Below, piece after piece: positions 26,543 through 35,280 of a DNA stretch of 64,000 nucleotides; the stretch's first letter is position 1; each line of letters begins with the position of its first letter. The position numbers were made by a program, and so were the translations under genes. Under the pieces are notes generated by a model. It was given only the letters and a program-made list of their open reading frames with translations, was not told the DNA's origin and ran no database searches. Source of the stretch: an uncultured Pseudomonas sp. (GTDB taxonomy: Bacteria; Pseudomonadota; Gammaproteobacteria; Pseudomonadales; Pseudomonadaceae); the NCBI GenBank assembly GCA_943914515.1, contig CALUCI010000003.1, positions 12,158 to 76,157 of the forward strand, read 5' to 3'.

Positions 26543-27069
26543 ACGTGTACGGCCACCCGCAGCGCTTCCAGGGCCGGCGCTGCGGCGATGTTCAGCTCGG
26601 TGCACAGTTGCAGAACGCGCGGCAGGTCGTTGCCGCACACCAGCACCATCTGCAACTCGTCATCCAGGAGCTGGCTGAAGTTCATCAGCACATAGCCACC
26701 GGCTTCCTTGTTCATGCTGCCCATCTGGATCTGGATACGGTTGAGCGCGGTCAGCGGCTCGACCTTGGCCAGTTGCTTGGGCTTGATGTTGAACGGCACG
26801 CTTTTGTCGAAGGAGTCGCTGATGACGGTCAGCAGGTCGACATAGGTGTCAGCCTGGAACAGCACAGTGTCCGGCAGGCTGCCGACTACCACCCACTCAC
26901 CCAGTGGAATGGGGAAGCTGTCGTCGTAATTGATATCGGGATTGGCAGCGAGGAACGCCTGCGGGTCGGCATAGGCCTGCGCCGCTTCGTCGGCGATCCG
27001 CTCGATGTCCGCTTCGCTCATGCAGCCGGAGCTGATTTTGCCAAGGAGTTCGACCAGTTGGTTTTTCAT
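26539..27069 (-). CDS. Hypothetical protein, conserved-looking
   Basis: The 176-residue soluble acidic protein has no signal peptide or transmembrane segment. It contains a helical N-terminus (about 1-40), a mixed beta region ('EWVVVGSLPDTVLFQADTY') and 'VLMNFSQLLDDELQMVLVCGNDLPRVLQLC'. I cannot assign a family. The end overlaps the ZIP gene by 4 bp; the ankyrin gene lies downstream in the opposite reading direction of the DNA but the same strand, 60 bp away from its start. Confidence 0.7.
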   Translation of the reverse strand: MKNQLVELLGKISSGCMSEADIERIADEAAQAYADPQAFLAANPDINYDDSFPIPLGEWVVVGSLPDTVLFQADTYVDLLTVISDSFDKSVPFNIKPKQLAKVEPLTALNRIQIQMGSMNKEAGGYVLMNFSQLLDDELQMVLVCGNDLPRVLQLCTELNIAAAPALEALRVAVHV

Positions 27070-27129
27070 GGGAGGCCCTGCGACGCTGGAAAAAAGTCGC
27101 CAAGAATAGCCGTAAAAGCCCCCCAGCCG

Positions 27130-27651
27130 TTAGGCCAGTGCTTGCAATTGCGCACTCGTGTCAGTGGCGCCCATGGCCTGTGCCGCGCCCAGCGCATCGA
27201 TGCCACGGCCATCCCGGCGCCTGGGGTCGGCGCCCTGTTCCAGCAGGTAGTCGACGATTGCGGTGCGGTTGAACATCGCCGCCATCATCAGCGCCGTGCG
27301 CCCGTCAGCCGCGGCGGCATCGGGTTCGACGCCCTGCTCCACCAGCAAGCGCACCATGTCCAGGTTGCCTTTGAAGGCGGCACCGGCCAGCGGCAATTGG
27401 CCGTTGTCGTTGGCGATGGCCGGATCGGCGCCGTGTCCGAGCAGCACCCTGACCGCCTGCAGATGGCCGTGATAACTCGCCAGCATCAGCAGGGTGTCGC
27501 CCTTGTGGTTGCGCAGGTTGACCGGCAGGCCGTTCTCCAGCAAGCGCCCGAGCATCTCGGCGTCACCCTGGCGCGCCCGGTCAAAGACCTCGGCGGCAAA
27601 GGCTGCGGCTTCATCGGCATCCATCTGGACGGGATCGCGTTGATCGGACAT
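27130..27651 (-). CDS. Ankyrin-repeat protein
   Basis: The 173-residue protein has about four ankyrin repeats (residues about 35-165), each with the 'G-T-x-L-x-x-A' and 'LL-x-x-G-A-D' pattern, resembling pseudomonad AnkB. It probably acts through protein-protein contact in the cytoplasm or periplasm; no signal peptide is visible. The start complementary to 27649-27651 follows a perfect AGGAGG. The upstream region carries three iterated operator-like repeats shared with the divergent DUF3509 gene. Confidence 0.88.
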   Translation of the reverse strand: MSDQRDPVQMDADEAAAFAAEVFDRARQGDAEMLGRLLENGLPVNLRNHKGDTLLMLASYHGHLQAVRVLLGHGADPAIANDNGQLPLAGAAFKGNLDMVRLLVEQGVEPDAAAADGRTALMMAAMFNRTAIVDYLLEQGADPRRRDGRGIDALGAAQAMGATDTSAQLQALA

Positions 27652-27761
27652 GCGGAACCTCCTGTGCGGGACAAAGCCCAAGTCTTTGTCAACATTGGTC
27701 CGCGGCGCGATCGGGATAATTCCCCAGCGCGAGCAGAAATACGCCAGCGACCCACCACCCT

Positions 27762-27805
27762 TGCAAAATGCACTGTGCAAAATGCACGACCTTGCACAAT
27801 GCACG
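27762..27805. promoter_or_regulatory. Three iterated TGCA-N3-TGCA sites in a divergent promoter
   Basis: TTGCAAAATGCAC (27762-27774), GTGCAAAATGCAC (27776-27788) and TTGCACAATGCAC (27793-27805) are three near-identical palindromic units, the middle one a perfect palindrome GTGCA-AAA-TGCAC. They sit between the ankyrin gene and the DUF3509 gene, which are divergently oriented. This looks like a cooperative operator for one dimeric regulator; the identity of the regulator is unknown. Confidence 0.6.
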
Positions 27806-27924
27806 GCGGCGCCATCATCGATTTAATTCAAGTTATTGATTTACAAGGATTTTTTAATCGCGAAAAGCTGGCACGGTCGCTGCACCCATCACTCCATGTC
27901 TGCCAACCACAGCCAGGAGCTGAT

Positions 27925-28197
27925 ATGGACCTCATTCAGGAAAAATTCGCCTCGGTATTCTCCGCCTACCAGGTCGCCACTCAATCTCGCCCGGACGGCG
28001 GCATCCTGCTGACCTTGCGCTCGGCCGACGGCAAACAAGTGAAACGCTCGATCTCCTACTCGCAACTGCACAGCGCCGAACAGCTGTCCTGGGCGATCAG
28101 CGCCATTCGCCGGGACCTGGCCGAACAGGCCAGCGAGCTGCCGGTGATTTCGATGCTGCAAAGCCAGCAGCGCTTCGCCCTGCCGACCTATCGCTGA
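27925..28197 (+). CDS. DUF3509-like small protein
   Basis: The 90-residue soluble protein begins MDLIQEKFASVFSAYQV and has 'GGILLTLRSADGKQVKRSIS', a pattern found in the pseudomonad DUF3509 family, often several paralogues per genome. Function unknown. ATG 27925 follows CAGGAG at good spacing. The iterated TGCA repeats lie about 120-160 bp upstream. Confidence 0.75.
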   Translation: MDLIQEKFASVFSAYQVATQSRPDGGILLTLRSADGKQVKRSISYSQLHSAEQLSWAISAIRRDLAEQASELPVISMLQSQQRFALPTYR

Positions 28198-28204
28198 AAT
28201 GTCC

Positions 28205-28223
28205 GGGGCCGCTATGCGGCCCC
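28205..28223. terminator. Hairpin between convergent genes
   Basis: GGGGCCGC-TAT-GCGGCCCC forms an 8-bp perfect stem between the DUF3509 gene (ends 28197) and the convergent cupin gene (ends 28231). No long T tract, but the position fits a bidirectional transcript end. Confidence 0.6.
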
Positions 28224-28230
28224 GTAAATG

Positions 28231-28782
28231 TCAGAACGTGTCATCCAGCTCCGGATACAGCCGGGCGCTGTCACCACCCACAAGCTGCGGCTTGCGCCCT
28301 TCCTCGGTTTCGAACAGACGCAACATCACCAGTTGCGGCTGCTCGCCGATATCGAACCACTGTGCAGTACCCGCCGGCAGGCTGACCAGGTCGGTGCGCT
28401 CGGCCACCAGTGCGTAGACATACTCGCCGATCCGCATATTCAGCAGACCACGCCCGCTGGCGACAAAGCGCACATCGCGGCTGGCATGGCGACGTTCGTC
28501 GATCAGGCCGGCACGCAGTTCATCCTTCTGCGGGTGTTCGGCATGGACACTGAGTACCTCAACCACGCCGGCGCCGAAATCGGCAATCAGCGTATCGATG
28601 TTGCCGCGAAGGGCATCGATCACTTCCTCGTGGGCGGTCCCCGGGCGAATCCGCTCGAGCAGTTCGCGCTGCTCGAAGTGCACGCCCTGCTCGGCCAGGG
28701 TCGCGGCGATGTCGTCGGCGTGGGTCAGGACTTTGTTGGGGGTGTCCGGGGTGGACTGGTGATACACACTGAGGATGCTCAA
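28231..28782 (-). CDS. Acireductone-dioxygenase-like cupin with altered metal ligands
   Basis: The 183-residue protein aligns through its length with acireductone dioxygenase (MtnD) of methionine salvage: 'SVYH', 'NKVLTH', 'GRGLLNMRIGEYVYAL', 'DLVSLPAGT'. The family's Fe/Ni ligands are H-x-H-x3-E plus a distal His. Here they read R97, H99, D103 and Q141, so three of four ligands differ. Canonical dioxygenase activity is therefore doubtful; it may bind another metal or act as a non-enzymatic cupin. It lies next to an MFS gene and aroC, but mtnB- and mtnC-type genes are not present beside it. Confidence 0.82.
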   Translation of the reverse strand: MSILSVYHQSTPDTPNKVLTHADDIAATLAEQGVHFEQRELLERIRPGTAHEEVIDALRGNIDTLIADFGAGVVEVLSVHAEHPQKDELRAGLIDERRHASRDVRFVASGRGLLNMRIGEYVYALVAERTDLVSLPAGTAQWFDIGEQPQLVMLRLFETEEGRKPQLVGGDSARLYPELDDTF

Positions 28783-28849
28783 GGGCGACTCCTGTTTACC
28801 GGCCGCCAGGCGGCCGTTCGATGAATTTCTCGATGCTGCGACAACGCCC

Positions 28850-29995
28850 TCAGGCGGCGTCCTCTTTCAATCGGGTCGCAATGATAACGGCTGCGCCCAG
28901 CGCTGCGACGCTGGCAATACTAAAGGTGATACCCGGGCCGAGGGCCTTCCAGCTATAACCGGCGTACAGGGCACCCAAGGCGCCGCCGGTTCCGGAAAGC
29001 GCGGCGTAGAACGCCTGGCCCTGACCTTGCTGGCGGGCGCCGAAACTGCGCTGGACGAAGGCAATGCAAGAGGCGTGGAAGCTGCCGAACGTGGCCGCGT
29101 GCAGCAACTGGCAGAACAACAGCACGGCCAGGTATTCGGCAAAGCTGCCCAGCAATAACCAGCGCAGCGCCGCCAGCAGAAAGCTCGCCGCCAGCACCCG
29201 GCGCAATGACACCCGCGCCAGGATCCGGCTCATCAGCATGAACAACAGCACCTCGGCCAGCACCCCCAGCGCCCACAGCATGCCAATGGTGCCGCGGCTG
29301 TAGCCGAGGCTTTCCAGGTGCAGGGTCAGGAAGGTGTAGTACGGACCATGGCTGAGCTGCATCAGTGCCACACACAGGTAAAACGCCAGAACACCGGGCC
29401 GCGTCAGTTGCTTGAGAAAGCCGTCCCCGGCCGCTCGCCCGGCCTGTTCTGCGGGTTGTGCATTGGGCACCCACAGGCTGGCCAGGACGATGCCCGCCAT
29501 GATGCACACCAACGCCACCGGGTAAACATCCAGGCTCAGCCACTCGAACAGCCGTCCCAGCCCGACCACGGTGAGGATGAAACCGATCGAACCCCACAAC
29601 CGGACCTGGCTGTAGCGACCGGTCTGCCCCTGCAGATGAGCCAGAGTGATGACTTCGAACTGGGGCAGGACCGCATGCCAGAAGAACGCGTGCAGGGCCA
29701 TGACCAGCGCCAGCCAGGCATAGCTCTTGTCGACGAAGATCAGGGCGAAACTGGCCAGGGTACACAGGGCGCCGACGCGCACGATCAACAGGCGCTGGCC
29801 ACTGCGGTCACCCAGCCAGCCCCACAGGTTGGGGGCCACGCAGCGCATCAGCATGGGAATGGCCACCAGTTCGCCGATGCGCGCGCTGGAAAACCCGAGA
29901 TGGTCGAAATACAGCGCCAGGAACGGCGCCGTGGCCCCGAGCAAGGCGAAGTAGAAAAGATAGAAGCTGGACAGTCGCCAGTAAGGAAGCGCCAC
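28850..29995 (-). CDS. MFS transporter (HcaT/3-phenylpropionate permease-like)
   Basis: The 381-residue protein has about 12 transmembrane segments and begins 'ALPYWRLSSFYLFYFALLGATAPFLALYF', typical of the HcaT-like MFS group; the loop 'LWGWLGDRSGQRLL' follows TM2. It is an inner-membrane metabolite transporter of unknown substrate. It lies between aroC and the cupin gene on the same strand, with 38-bp and 67-bp gaps, and may share a transcript with aroC. Confidence 0.88.
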   Translation of the reverse strand: MALPYWRLSSFYLFYFALLGATAPFLALYFDHLGFSSARIGELVAIPMLMRCVAPNLWGWLGDRSGQRLLIVRVGALCTLASFALIFVDKSYAWLALVMALHAFFWHAVLPQFEVITLAHLQGQTGRYSQVRLWGSIGFILTVVGLGRLFEWLSLDVYPVALVCIMAGIVLASLWVPNAQPAEQAGRAAGDGFLKQLTRPGVLAFYLCVALMQLSHGPYYTFLTLHLESLGYSRGTIGMLWALGVLAEVLLFMLMSRILARVSLRRVLAASFLLAALRWLLLGSFAEYLAVLLFCQLLHAATFGSFHASCIAFVQRSFGARQQGQGQAFYAALSGTGGALGALYAGYSWKALGPGITFSIASVAALGAAVIIATRLKEDAA

Positions 29996-30033
29996 GACTC
30001 AGAGAGCCGTGGCGCGGGGGGTATTGCGGGGCA

Positions 30034-31125
30034 TCAGCGTTGGCCCAGTACCGGCGTGCTCACCCGCACATCGGCGTTCTGCCCGCGATGGCGTAGCAGG
30101 TGGTCCATCAGCACGATGGCCATCATCGCTTCGGCGATGGGCGTGGCGCGGATGCCGACGCATGGGTCGTGACGGCCCTTGGTGATGACCTCGACAGGGT
30201 TGCCATCGACATCGATGGAACGGCCCGGCGTGGTGATGCTGGAGGTCGGCTTGAGTGCCAGGTGGGCAACGATTGGCTGGCCCGAGGAAATCCCGCCGAG
30301 GATGCCGCCGGCGTTGTTGCTGAGGAAGCCTTCCGGGGTCAGCTCGTCGCGGTGTTCGGTGCCACGCTGGGCGACCGAGGCGAAACCGGCGCCGATTTCC
30401 ACGCCCTTGACCGCATTGATGCTCATCAGCGCGTGGGCCAGTTCGGCGTCGAGGCGGTCGAAGATCGGCTCGCCCAGGCCCGGCATCACGCCCTCGGCCA
30501 CGACGGTGATCTTCGCACCGACCGAATCCTGGTCGCGGCGCAGCTGGTCCATGTAGGCCTCCAGCTCCGGGACCTTGTCCGGGTCCGGGCTGAAGAACGC
30601 GTTCTGCTCCACCGAATCCCAGGTCTTGAAGGGGATTTCGATCGGGCCGAGCTGGCTCATGTAGCCACGGATGCGGATGCCCTGGCTGGCCAGGTACTTC
30701 TTGGCGATAGCACCGGCCGCCACGCGCATGGCGGTTTCCCGCGCCGAGCTGCGCCCGCCGCCGCGATAGTCGCGCTCACCGTACTTGTGGTGGTAGGTGT
30801 AGTCGGCGTGGGCCGGGCGGAACAGATCCTTGATGGCCGAGTAGTCCTTGGACTTCTGGTCGGTGTTGCGGATCAGTAGGCCGATGGAGCAACCGGTGGT
30901 GCGGCCCTCGAACACGCCGGAGAGGATTTCGACTTCGTCGGCCTCCTGGCGCTGCGTGGTGTGACGGCTGGTGCCGGGCTTGCGCCGGTCCAGGTCGTGC
31001 TGCAGGTCTTGCAGCGACAGCTCCAGGCCCGGCGGGCAGCCATCGACAATGGCGACCAACGCCGGACCATGGCTTTCGCCAGCGGTGGTGACAGTGAACA
31101 GCTTGCCGTAGGTATTGCCGGACAT
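30034..31125 (-). CDS. aroC: Chorismate synthase
   Basis: The 363-residue enzyme converts 5-enolpyruvylshikimate 3-phosphate to chorismate, the last common step of aromatic synthesis, using reduced FMN. Family signatures are intact: '[14 protein letters not shown]' near the start, '[18 protein letters not shown]' at about 122-139 and '[10 protein letters not shown]' near the end. Length is normal. The ATG at 31125 is well placed. It lies upstream of the MFS gene and divergent from the hydrolase gene at 31262. Confidence 0.97.
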   Translation of the reverse strand: MSGNTYGKLFTVTTAGESHGPALVAIVDGCPPGLELSLQDLQHDLDRRKPGTSRHTTQRQEADEVEILSGVFEGRTTGCSIGLLIRNTDQKSKDYSAIKDLFRPAHADYTYHHKYGERDYRGGGRSSARETAMRVAAGAIAKKYLASQGIRIRGYMSQLGPIEIPFKTWDSVEQNAFFSPDPDKVPELEAYMDQLRRDQDSVGAKITVVAEGVMPGLGEPIFDRLDAELAHALMSINAVKGVEIGAGFASVAQRGTEHRDELTPEGFLSNNAGGILGGISSGQPIVAHLALKPTSSITTPGRSIDVDGNPVEVITKGRHDPCVGIRATPIAEAMMAIVLMDHLLRHRGQNADVRVSTPVLGQR

Positions 31126-31261
31126 GCAGGACGCTCCGCGAATCAGCCTGATTTGAACAAGTTGGCCAGTATACGCAGGCTAACCATTCAGTTCATCCCT
31201 GACGGCGAACCTTCTGCATGAGCTCCGGTCCAAAGCGCATTCCCCGCCAGTAGCCCGATCG

Positions 31262-32221
31262 ATGCCGCGTCTCGCCGCCCTGTTGCTTGTATTGTTTTCC
31301 TGCCTTGCCCAGGCCGCCACCCCGGCAGTGCTGCAACGCCCGGTCAGCGTCGATACCGGCCAGGGTGTGCTCTACGGCAGCCTGCTGTTGCCGCGCAGCG
31401 ATACCCCGCCGCCAGTGGTGCTGATCATCGCCGGCTCCGGCCCTACCGACCGCAACGGCAACAATCCGGCGGTCGGGCGTATCGATATTCTCAAGCGCCT
31501 GGCCCTGCAACTCGCTTCGCAGGGGATTGCCAGCGTGCGCTATGACAAGCGCGGCGTGGCCCGGAGCCTGGCGGCAACACCGGACGAACGCGAACTCAGT
31601 GTCGAGCGCTATGTCGCCGACGCGGTGGCCTGGAGCCGCAGCATCAAGGCCGACCCGCGTTTCGGTCCGCTGATCCTGCTGGGCCACAGCGAAGGTGCGC
31701 TGATCGCCAGCCTCGCTGCCGAGCCTGCCGGAGCCCGCGCGGTGATCGCCGTGGCCGGCAGCGGCCGGCCGGTGGATCAGGTATTGCGCGAGCAACTCGG
31801 CAAACGCCTGCCAGCCGCCGAATTGAAACCCGCACTGGGGCTGATCGATCGGCTCAAGGCCGGCCAGACCAGCCGTGAGGTGCCGACGGCACTACACGAT
31901 ATTCTGCGCCCCAGCGTTCAGCCCTACCTGATGTCGCTGTTCCGCCAGGATCCGGCCGCGGCGTTTGCCAAGGTGCAGGTCCCGGCGCTGATCATCCAGG
32001 GCAGCAACGACATCCAGGTCAGCCTCGCCGACGCCCGTGCCCTGCACGCCGCCCGGCCCGAGGCGCAACTTGTGCTGATCGACGGCATGAACCACATGCT
32101 GCGCATCAGCCCGCCGGGCATCGAGCAGCAACGCGACAGCTACACCAACCCGGAGCTGCCACTGGCCAGCGAGTTGGGCGAAAAGATCGTCGCTTTTGTG
32201 CGCAAGTTGTCAGTCAGCTAA
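31262..32221 (+). CDS. Secreted alpha/beta hydrolase
   Basis: The 319-residue protein has a signal peptide (about 1-18, ending QAATP) and an alpha/beta-hydrolase core with 'IIAGSGPTDRNGN' (oxyanion region), nucleophile elbow GHSEGA, an Asp in 'QGSNDIQVS' and a His in 'GMNHML'. It is probably a periplasmic serine esterase or peptidase of the YqiA/BAAT-like type; the substrate is unknown. ATG 31262 follows a 136-bp region shared with aroC. Confidence 0.9.
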   Translation: MPRLAALLLVLFSCLAQAATPAVLQRPVSVDTGQGVLYGSLLLPRSDTPPPVVLIIAGSGPTDRNGNNPAVGRIDILKRLALQLASQGIASVRYDKRGVARSLAATPDERELSVERYVADAVAWSRSIKADPRFGPLILLGHSEGALIASLAAEPAGARAVIAVAGSGRPVDQVLREQLGKRLPAAELKPALGLIDRLKAGQTSREVPTALHDILRPSVQPYLMSLFRQDPAAAFAKVQVPALIIQGSNDIQVSLADARALHAARPEAQLVLIDGMNHMLRISPPGIEQQRDSYTNPELPLASELGEKIVAFVRKLSVS

Positions 32222-32315
32222 GTAAATTGCACTCCAGTCCTCGCCGAATCGGCCGATAAAAACCGTGCAGGCACTGCCATTGCAGACTGCCTGTTGCGCA
32301 CATGAGGACCCCGTG

Positions 32316-33110
32316 ATGACTGATGCCCCCCAGGACGCTGCCGCAGCGACCGAAGATCCGGACGCTCCGGAACCCGCTCCGCTGCCCTGGGCAGACCTGG
32401 CGCCCGAACACTTCCAGATGCTGCGCCTGGCCGCGCTGCCGACCGACCGCAACAGCGGCGCGCGTCCGCTGCGCTTTGTCCAGTACGGCTATGCCGAACG
32501 CCACAGCAAGGAACACAGCCTGCTGCGCATGGAGATCCGCCTGCCGGGTCAAAAGGTGCGCCGGGAACAGAACGTGCTCGATATTCGCGTCGACCACGAG
32601 CAGCACCTGGTCACCATCGGCCCCGACAGCGGCCTGCAGGTCGAACCGCTCAACCGTGGCATCGGCCGCTTTCTCCTGGCCCAGGCGGTGCACTGGGCGC
32701 AACGCCGCTGGTCGCACTATCGCCTCGAAGGCGGCGCCCTCGCGAACAAGGATGCCCTGAACGAAGAAACCCGCCTGCGCCGCGATCATGTGCTGCGCAG
32801 CCACGGGCTGGAGGTGGAGTACGCCGACGCCCAGCACCTCAAGGGTCGCTACGTCGAAACGCAGATCGGCCAGCTCAAGGGCAACTGGAACACCGACAAG
32901 TTGCAGCGGGTCGACATCATCGACGCCGCCAACATGCTCCAGCAGGCCGAACAGAAACTGCAGGAAAAAGACGCGCAATTGCGCGAGCGCGATGAGCGGG
33001 TTTCCAAGTACCGGCGTGAAGACAGCGGGCTGCGCTTCACCATCACCTGCCTGGTCGCCTTTGCAGTGTTCCAGGCCGGCCTGCTGATCTGGATTGCCAC
33101 TCACCGCTGA
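32316..33110 (+). CDS. Hypothetical protein with C-terminal membrane anchor
   Basis: The 264-residue protein has an acidic Ala/Pro-rich N-terminus, a central mixed region (about 40-185), a charged coiled-coil-like stretch (about 195-235, 'QQAEQKLQEKDAQLRERDER') and a single C-terminal transmembrane helix. This suggests a tail-anchored inner-membrane protein facing the cytoplasm. No catalytic motif recognised. The ATG at 32316 is chosen within a longer open frame. It is convergent with prmB, with a hairpin between. Confidence 0.8.
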   Translation: MTDAPQDAAAATEDPDAPEPAPLPWADLAPEHFQMLRLAALPTDRNSGARPLRFVQYGYAERHSKEHSLLRMEIRLPGQKVRREQNVLDIRVDHEQHLVTIGPDSGLQVEPLNRGIGRFLLAQAVHWAQRRWSHYRLEGGALANKDALNEETRLRRDHVLRSHGLEVEYADAQHLKGRYVETQIGQLKGNWNTDKLQRVDIIDAANMLQQAEQKLQEKDAQLRERDERVSKYRREDSGLRFTITCLVAFAVFQAGLLIWIATHR

Positions 33111-33119
33111 AGAGCGTGT

Positions 33120-33143
33120 CGGGGCCTGCTGCCAGGCGGCCCC
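33120..33143. terminator. Hairpin between convergent genes
   Basis: GGGGCC...GGCCCC with an 11-nt loop lies between the stop at 33110 and the 3' end of prmB at 33155. It has no clear T tract but sits where both transcripts should end. Confidence 0.5.
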
Positions 33144-33154
33144 GTTGCATCAGG

Positions 33155-34063
33155 TCAGACCCGCGAGGCAAACAGCGCCTGATGCTGACGGCACTGCTCG
33201 GCGGTCAGCATGAACACGCCATGCCCGCCGCGCTCGAACTCCAGCCAGGCAAAATCGACTTCCGGGTACAACTGCTCGACGTGGACCTGGCTGTTGCCCA
33301 CTTCCACCACCAGCAGGCCTTTCTCGGTCAGGTGATCCGCCGCTTCGGCGAGCATCCGCCGCACCAGATCCAGACCGTCGTTGCCGCAGGCCAGGCCCAG
33401 TTCCGGTTCGTGGTGATACTCGGCCGGCATGTCGGCGAAATCCTCGGCATCGACATACGGCGGGTTGGACAGGATCAGGTCGAAACGCTGCCCCGGCAGA
33501 CCGGAGAAACCGTCGCCCTGCACCGTATAGACCCGCTCATCCAGGCCATGGCGCTCGATGTTCTGGTTGGCCACTTCGAGGGCTTCGAACGACAGGTCGG
33601 CGAGCACTACTTCCGCCTCCGGGAACACGTCGGCGCTGACGATGCCGATGCAGCCCGAACCGGTGCACAGGTCGAGGATGCGCGCCGGCTCGTCGGCGAG
33701 CCAGGGTTCGAAGCGCTTTTCGAGCAGTTCGCCAATCGGCGAGCGCGGGACCAGAACCCGTTCATCGACCTTGAACGACATGCCGCAGAACCACGCCTCG
33801 CCCAGCAGGTAGGCGGTGGGCACGCGGTCTTCGATGCGGCGCTTGAGCAGGCGTTGCAGCTTCACCAGTTCGTCGTCTTCCAGACGGCAGTCCAGGTAGG
33901 CGTCCGCCACTTCCCATGGCAGATGGACCGCGCCCAGTACCAGCAACCGCGCCTCGTCCCAGGCGTTGTCGGCACCATGCCCGAAAAACAGGTCGTGCTC
34001 ATGGAACCGGCTGACGGCCCAACGGATATGGTCGCGCAAGGTGCGCAGGCGGGAAGTGATCAC
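33155..34063 (-). CDS. prmB: Ribosomal protein uL3 N5-glutamine methyltransferase
   Basis: The 302-residue class I SAM-dependent methyltransferase modifies a glutamine of ribosomal protein uL3 (L3). SAM-binding '[13 protein letters not shown]' (about 136-148) and the catalytic NPPY (about 204-207) are intact. The N-terminal '[22 protein letters not shown]' distinguishes PrmB from PrmC. The start complementary to 34061-34063 is well placed. It is near aroC, as is usual in Pseudomonas. Confidence 0.95.
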   Translation of the reverse strand: MITSRLRTLRDHIRWAVSRFHEHDLFFGHGADNAWDEARLLVLGAVHLPWEVADAYLDCRLEDDELVKLQRLLKRRIEDRVPTAYLLGEAWFCGMSFKVDERVLVPRSPIGELLEKRFEPWLADEPARILDLCTGSGCIGIVSADVFPEAEVVLADLSFEALEVANQNIERHGLDERVYTVQGDGFSGLPGQRFDLILSNPPYVDAEDFADMPAEYHHEPELGLACGNDGLDLVRRMLAEAADHLTEKGLLVVEVGNSQVHVEQLYPEVDFAWLEFERGGHGVFMLTAEQCRQHQALFASRV

Positions 34064-34251
34064 GGCAGACTCCTTGAAAGACGACCGCCGAGTCTACCAG
34101 CCCCGCGCCACAATTGGCCGCAATTGCTTCGCCTGAGCGAATCACTCACATAGCTGAAAGCCACTAACCACGCCGCTTGTACGCTAAGCGATTCACATAA
34201 GCGCCCAAGCAGGGGAGAATAGCCAAAAAGCCCTATCCAAAGGAGCCCCTG

Positions 34252-34842
34252 ATGTCCGTTCCAACGACGATGTTCCACCTCAGCGGCCGCGGCTATCCGC
34301 CGGCCAAACTGAGTAATGCCAGCCTGGTGATTATCGATGCGCAGAAGGAGTACCTGAGTGGTCCCCTGGCGCTGTCGGGCATGGACGAAGCTGTGGCAAA
34401 CATCGGCAAACTGCTCGAAGCGGCGCGCAAGGCCGGTCGTCCGGTGATTCACGTGCGCCACCTGGGCACCGTCGGCGGCCTGTTCGACCCACAGGGTCCA
34501 CGCGGCGAATTCATTCCGGGCCTGGAGCCGCAAGGCGATGAAATCATCATCGAAAAGCGCATGCCCAATGCCTTCAAGAACACCAGCCTGCATGAAGCGC
34601 TGCAGAACCTCGGCCACCTCGATCTGATCGTCTGCGGCTTCATGAGCCACTCCAGCGTCAGCACCACCGTGCGCCGGGCCAAGGACTACGGCTACCGCTG
34701 CACCCTGGTCGAGGACGCCTGTGCGACCCGCGACCTGCCGTTCAAGGATGGCGTGATCCCCGCCGCGCAGATCCAGCAGAGCGAACTGGCGATCATGGCT
34801 GACAACTTCGCCTGCGTGACCCCGACCAACAGTCTGGTCTGA
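34252..34842 (+). CDS. Isochorismatase-like hydrolase with Ser in place of catalytic Cys
   Basis: The 196-residue protein has the isochorismatase-like fold. D29 ('IIDAQKEYL') and K102 ('EKRMPNAF') match the usual Asp and Lys. The nucleophile position in the usual T-H-x-C-V block reads S-H-S-S-V, so S135 replaces Cys; the DNA codon is AGC. Family members hydrolyse amides or related bonds through Cys; a Ser form may be less active or act differently. The ATG at 34252 follows AAGGAG. Confidence 0.85.
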   Translation: MSVPTTMFHLSGRGYPPAKLSNASLVIIDAQKEYLSGPLALSGMDEAVANIGKLLEAARKAGRPVIHVRHLGTVGGLFDPQGPRGEFIPGLEPQGDEIIIEKRMPNAFKNTSLHEALQNLGHLDLIVCGFMSHSSVSTTVRRAKDYGYRCTLVEDACATRDLPFKDGVIPAAQIQQSELAIMADNFACVTPTNSLV

Positions 34843-34907
34843 GGCGCGGCGGCGGAACCACCTCGACGGTTTCCGGTCGAAACCCGGATATTTACAGAGG
34901 ATCCGGC

Positions 34908-35228
34908 ATGAAAATCTCCGACGGTTTCGACGCCAAACGCCTGCGCCAGCGTCAACCGGGCAAATGGCGGTCACGCCTTGCTGCGGTGTTTTCGGCCCTG
35001 CTGGTCTGCTCCGGCATCCTGCTAAGCATGGCCGGAGCAGCCAGCCTGCTGGGTAAACCGGCAGCGCTGGGCGAACTCAATGCCAACCCTGCCGCCGCCA
35101 GCCTCGTGCTCGGCGGCGGCTTGTTGTTCCTGTACCTCGGGATCTGGTTCTGGCGCCGACGCCGCCTGCGTCTGCGCCGTGGGCATGAGCTGAACCTGTC
35201 ACCGCGCCTGATGAAAAAACACGATTGA
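34908..35228 (+). CDS. Small two-TM membrane protein
   Basis: The 106-residue protein has a basic N-terminus, two transmembrane segments (about 23-45 and 62-83) and a strongly basic Arg-rich tail that should keep both ends in the cytoplasm. No family recognised. The ATG at 34908 follows GAGGATCCGGC. It sits between the isochorismatase-like gene and the Smr gene, on the same strand, and may be co-transcribed. Confidence 0.75.
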   Translation: MKISDGFDAKRLRQRQPGKWRSRLAAVFSALLVCSGILLSMAGAASLLGKPAALGELNANPAAASLVLGGGLLFLYLGIWFWRRRRLRLRRGHELNLSPRLMKKHD

Positions 35229-35280
35229 CTGCAATGCCGTGGGGACTCGCGTAAACTGCGCCGCCCAGGCGGAGGCTTAC

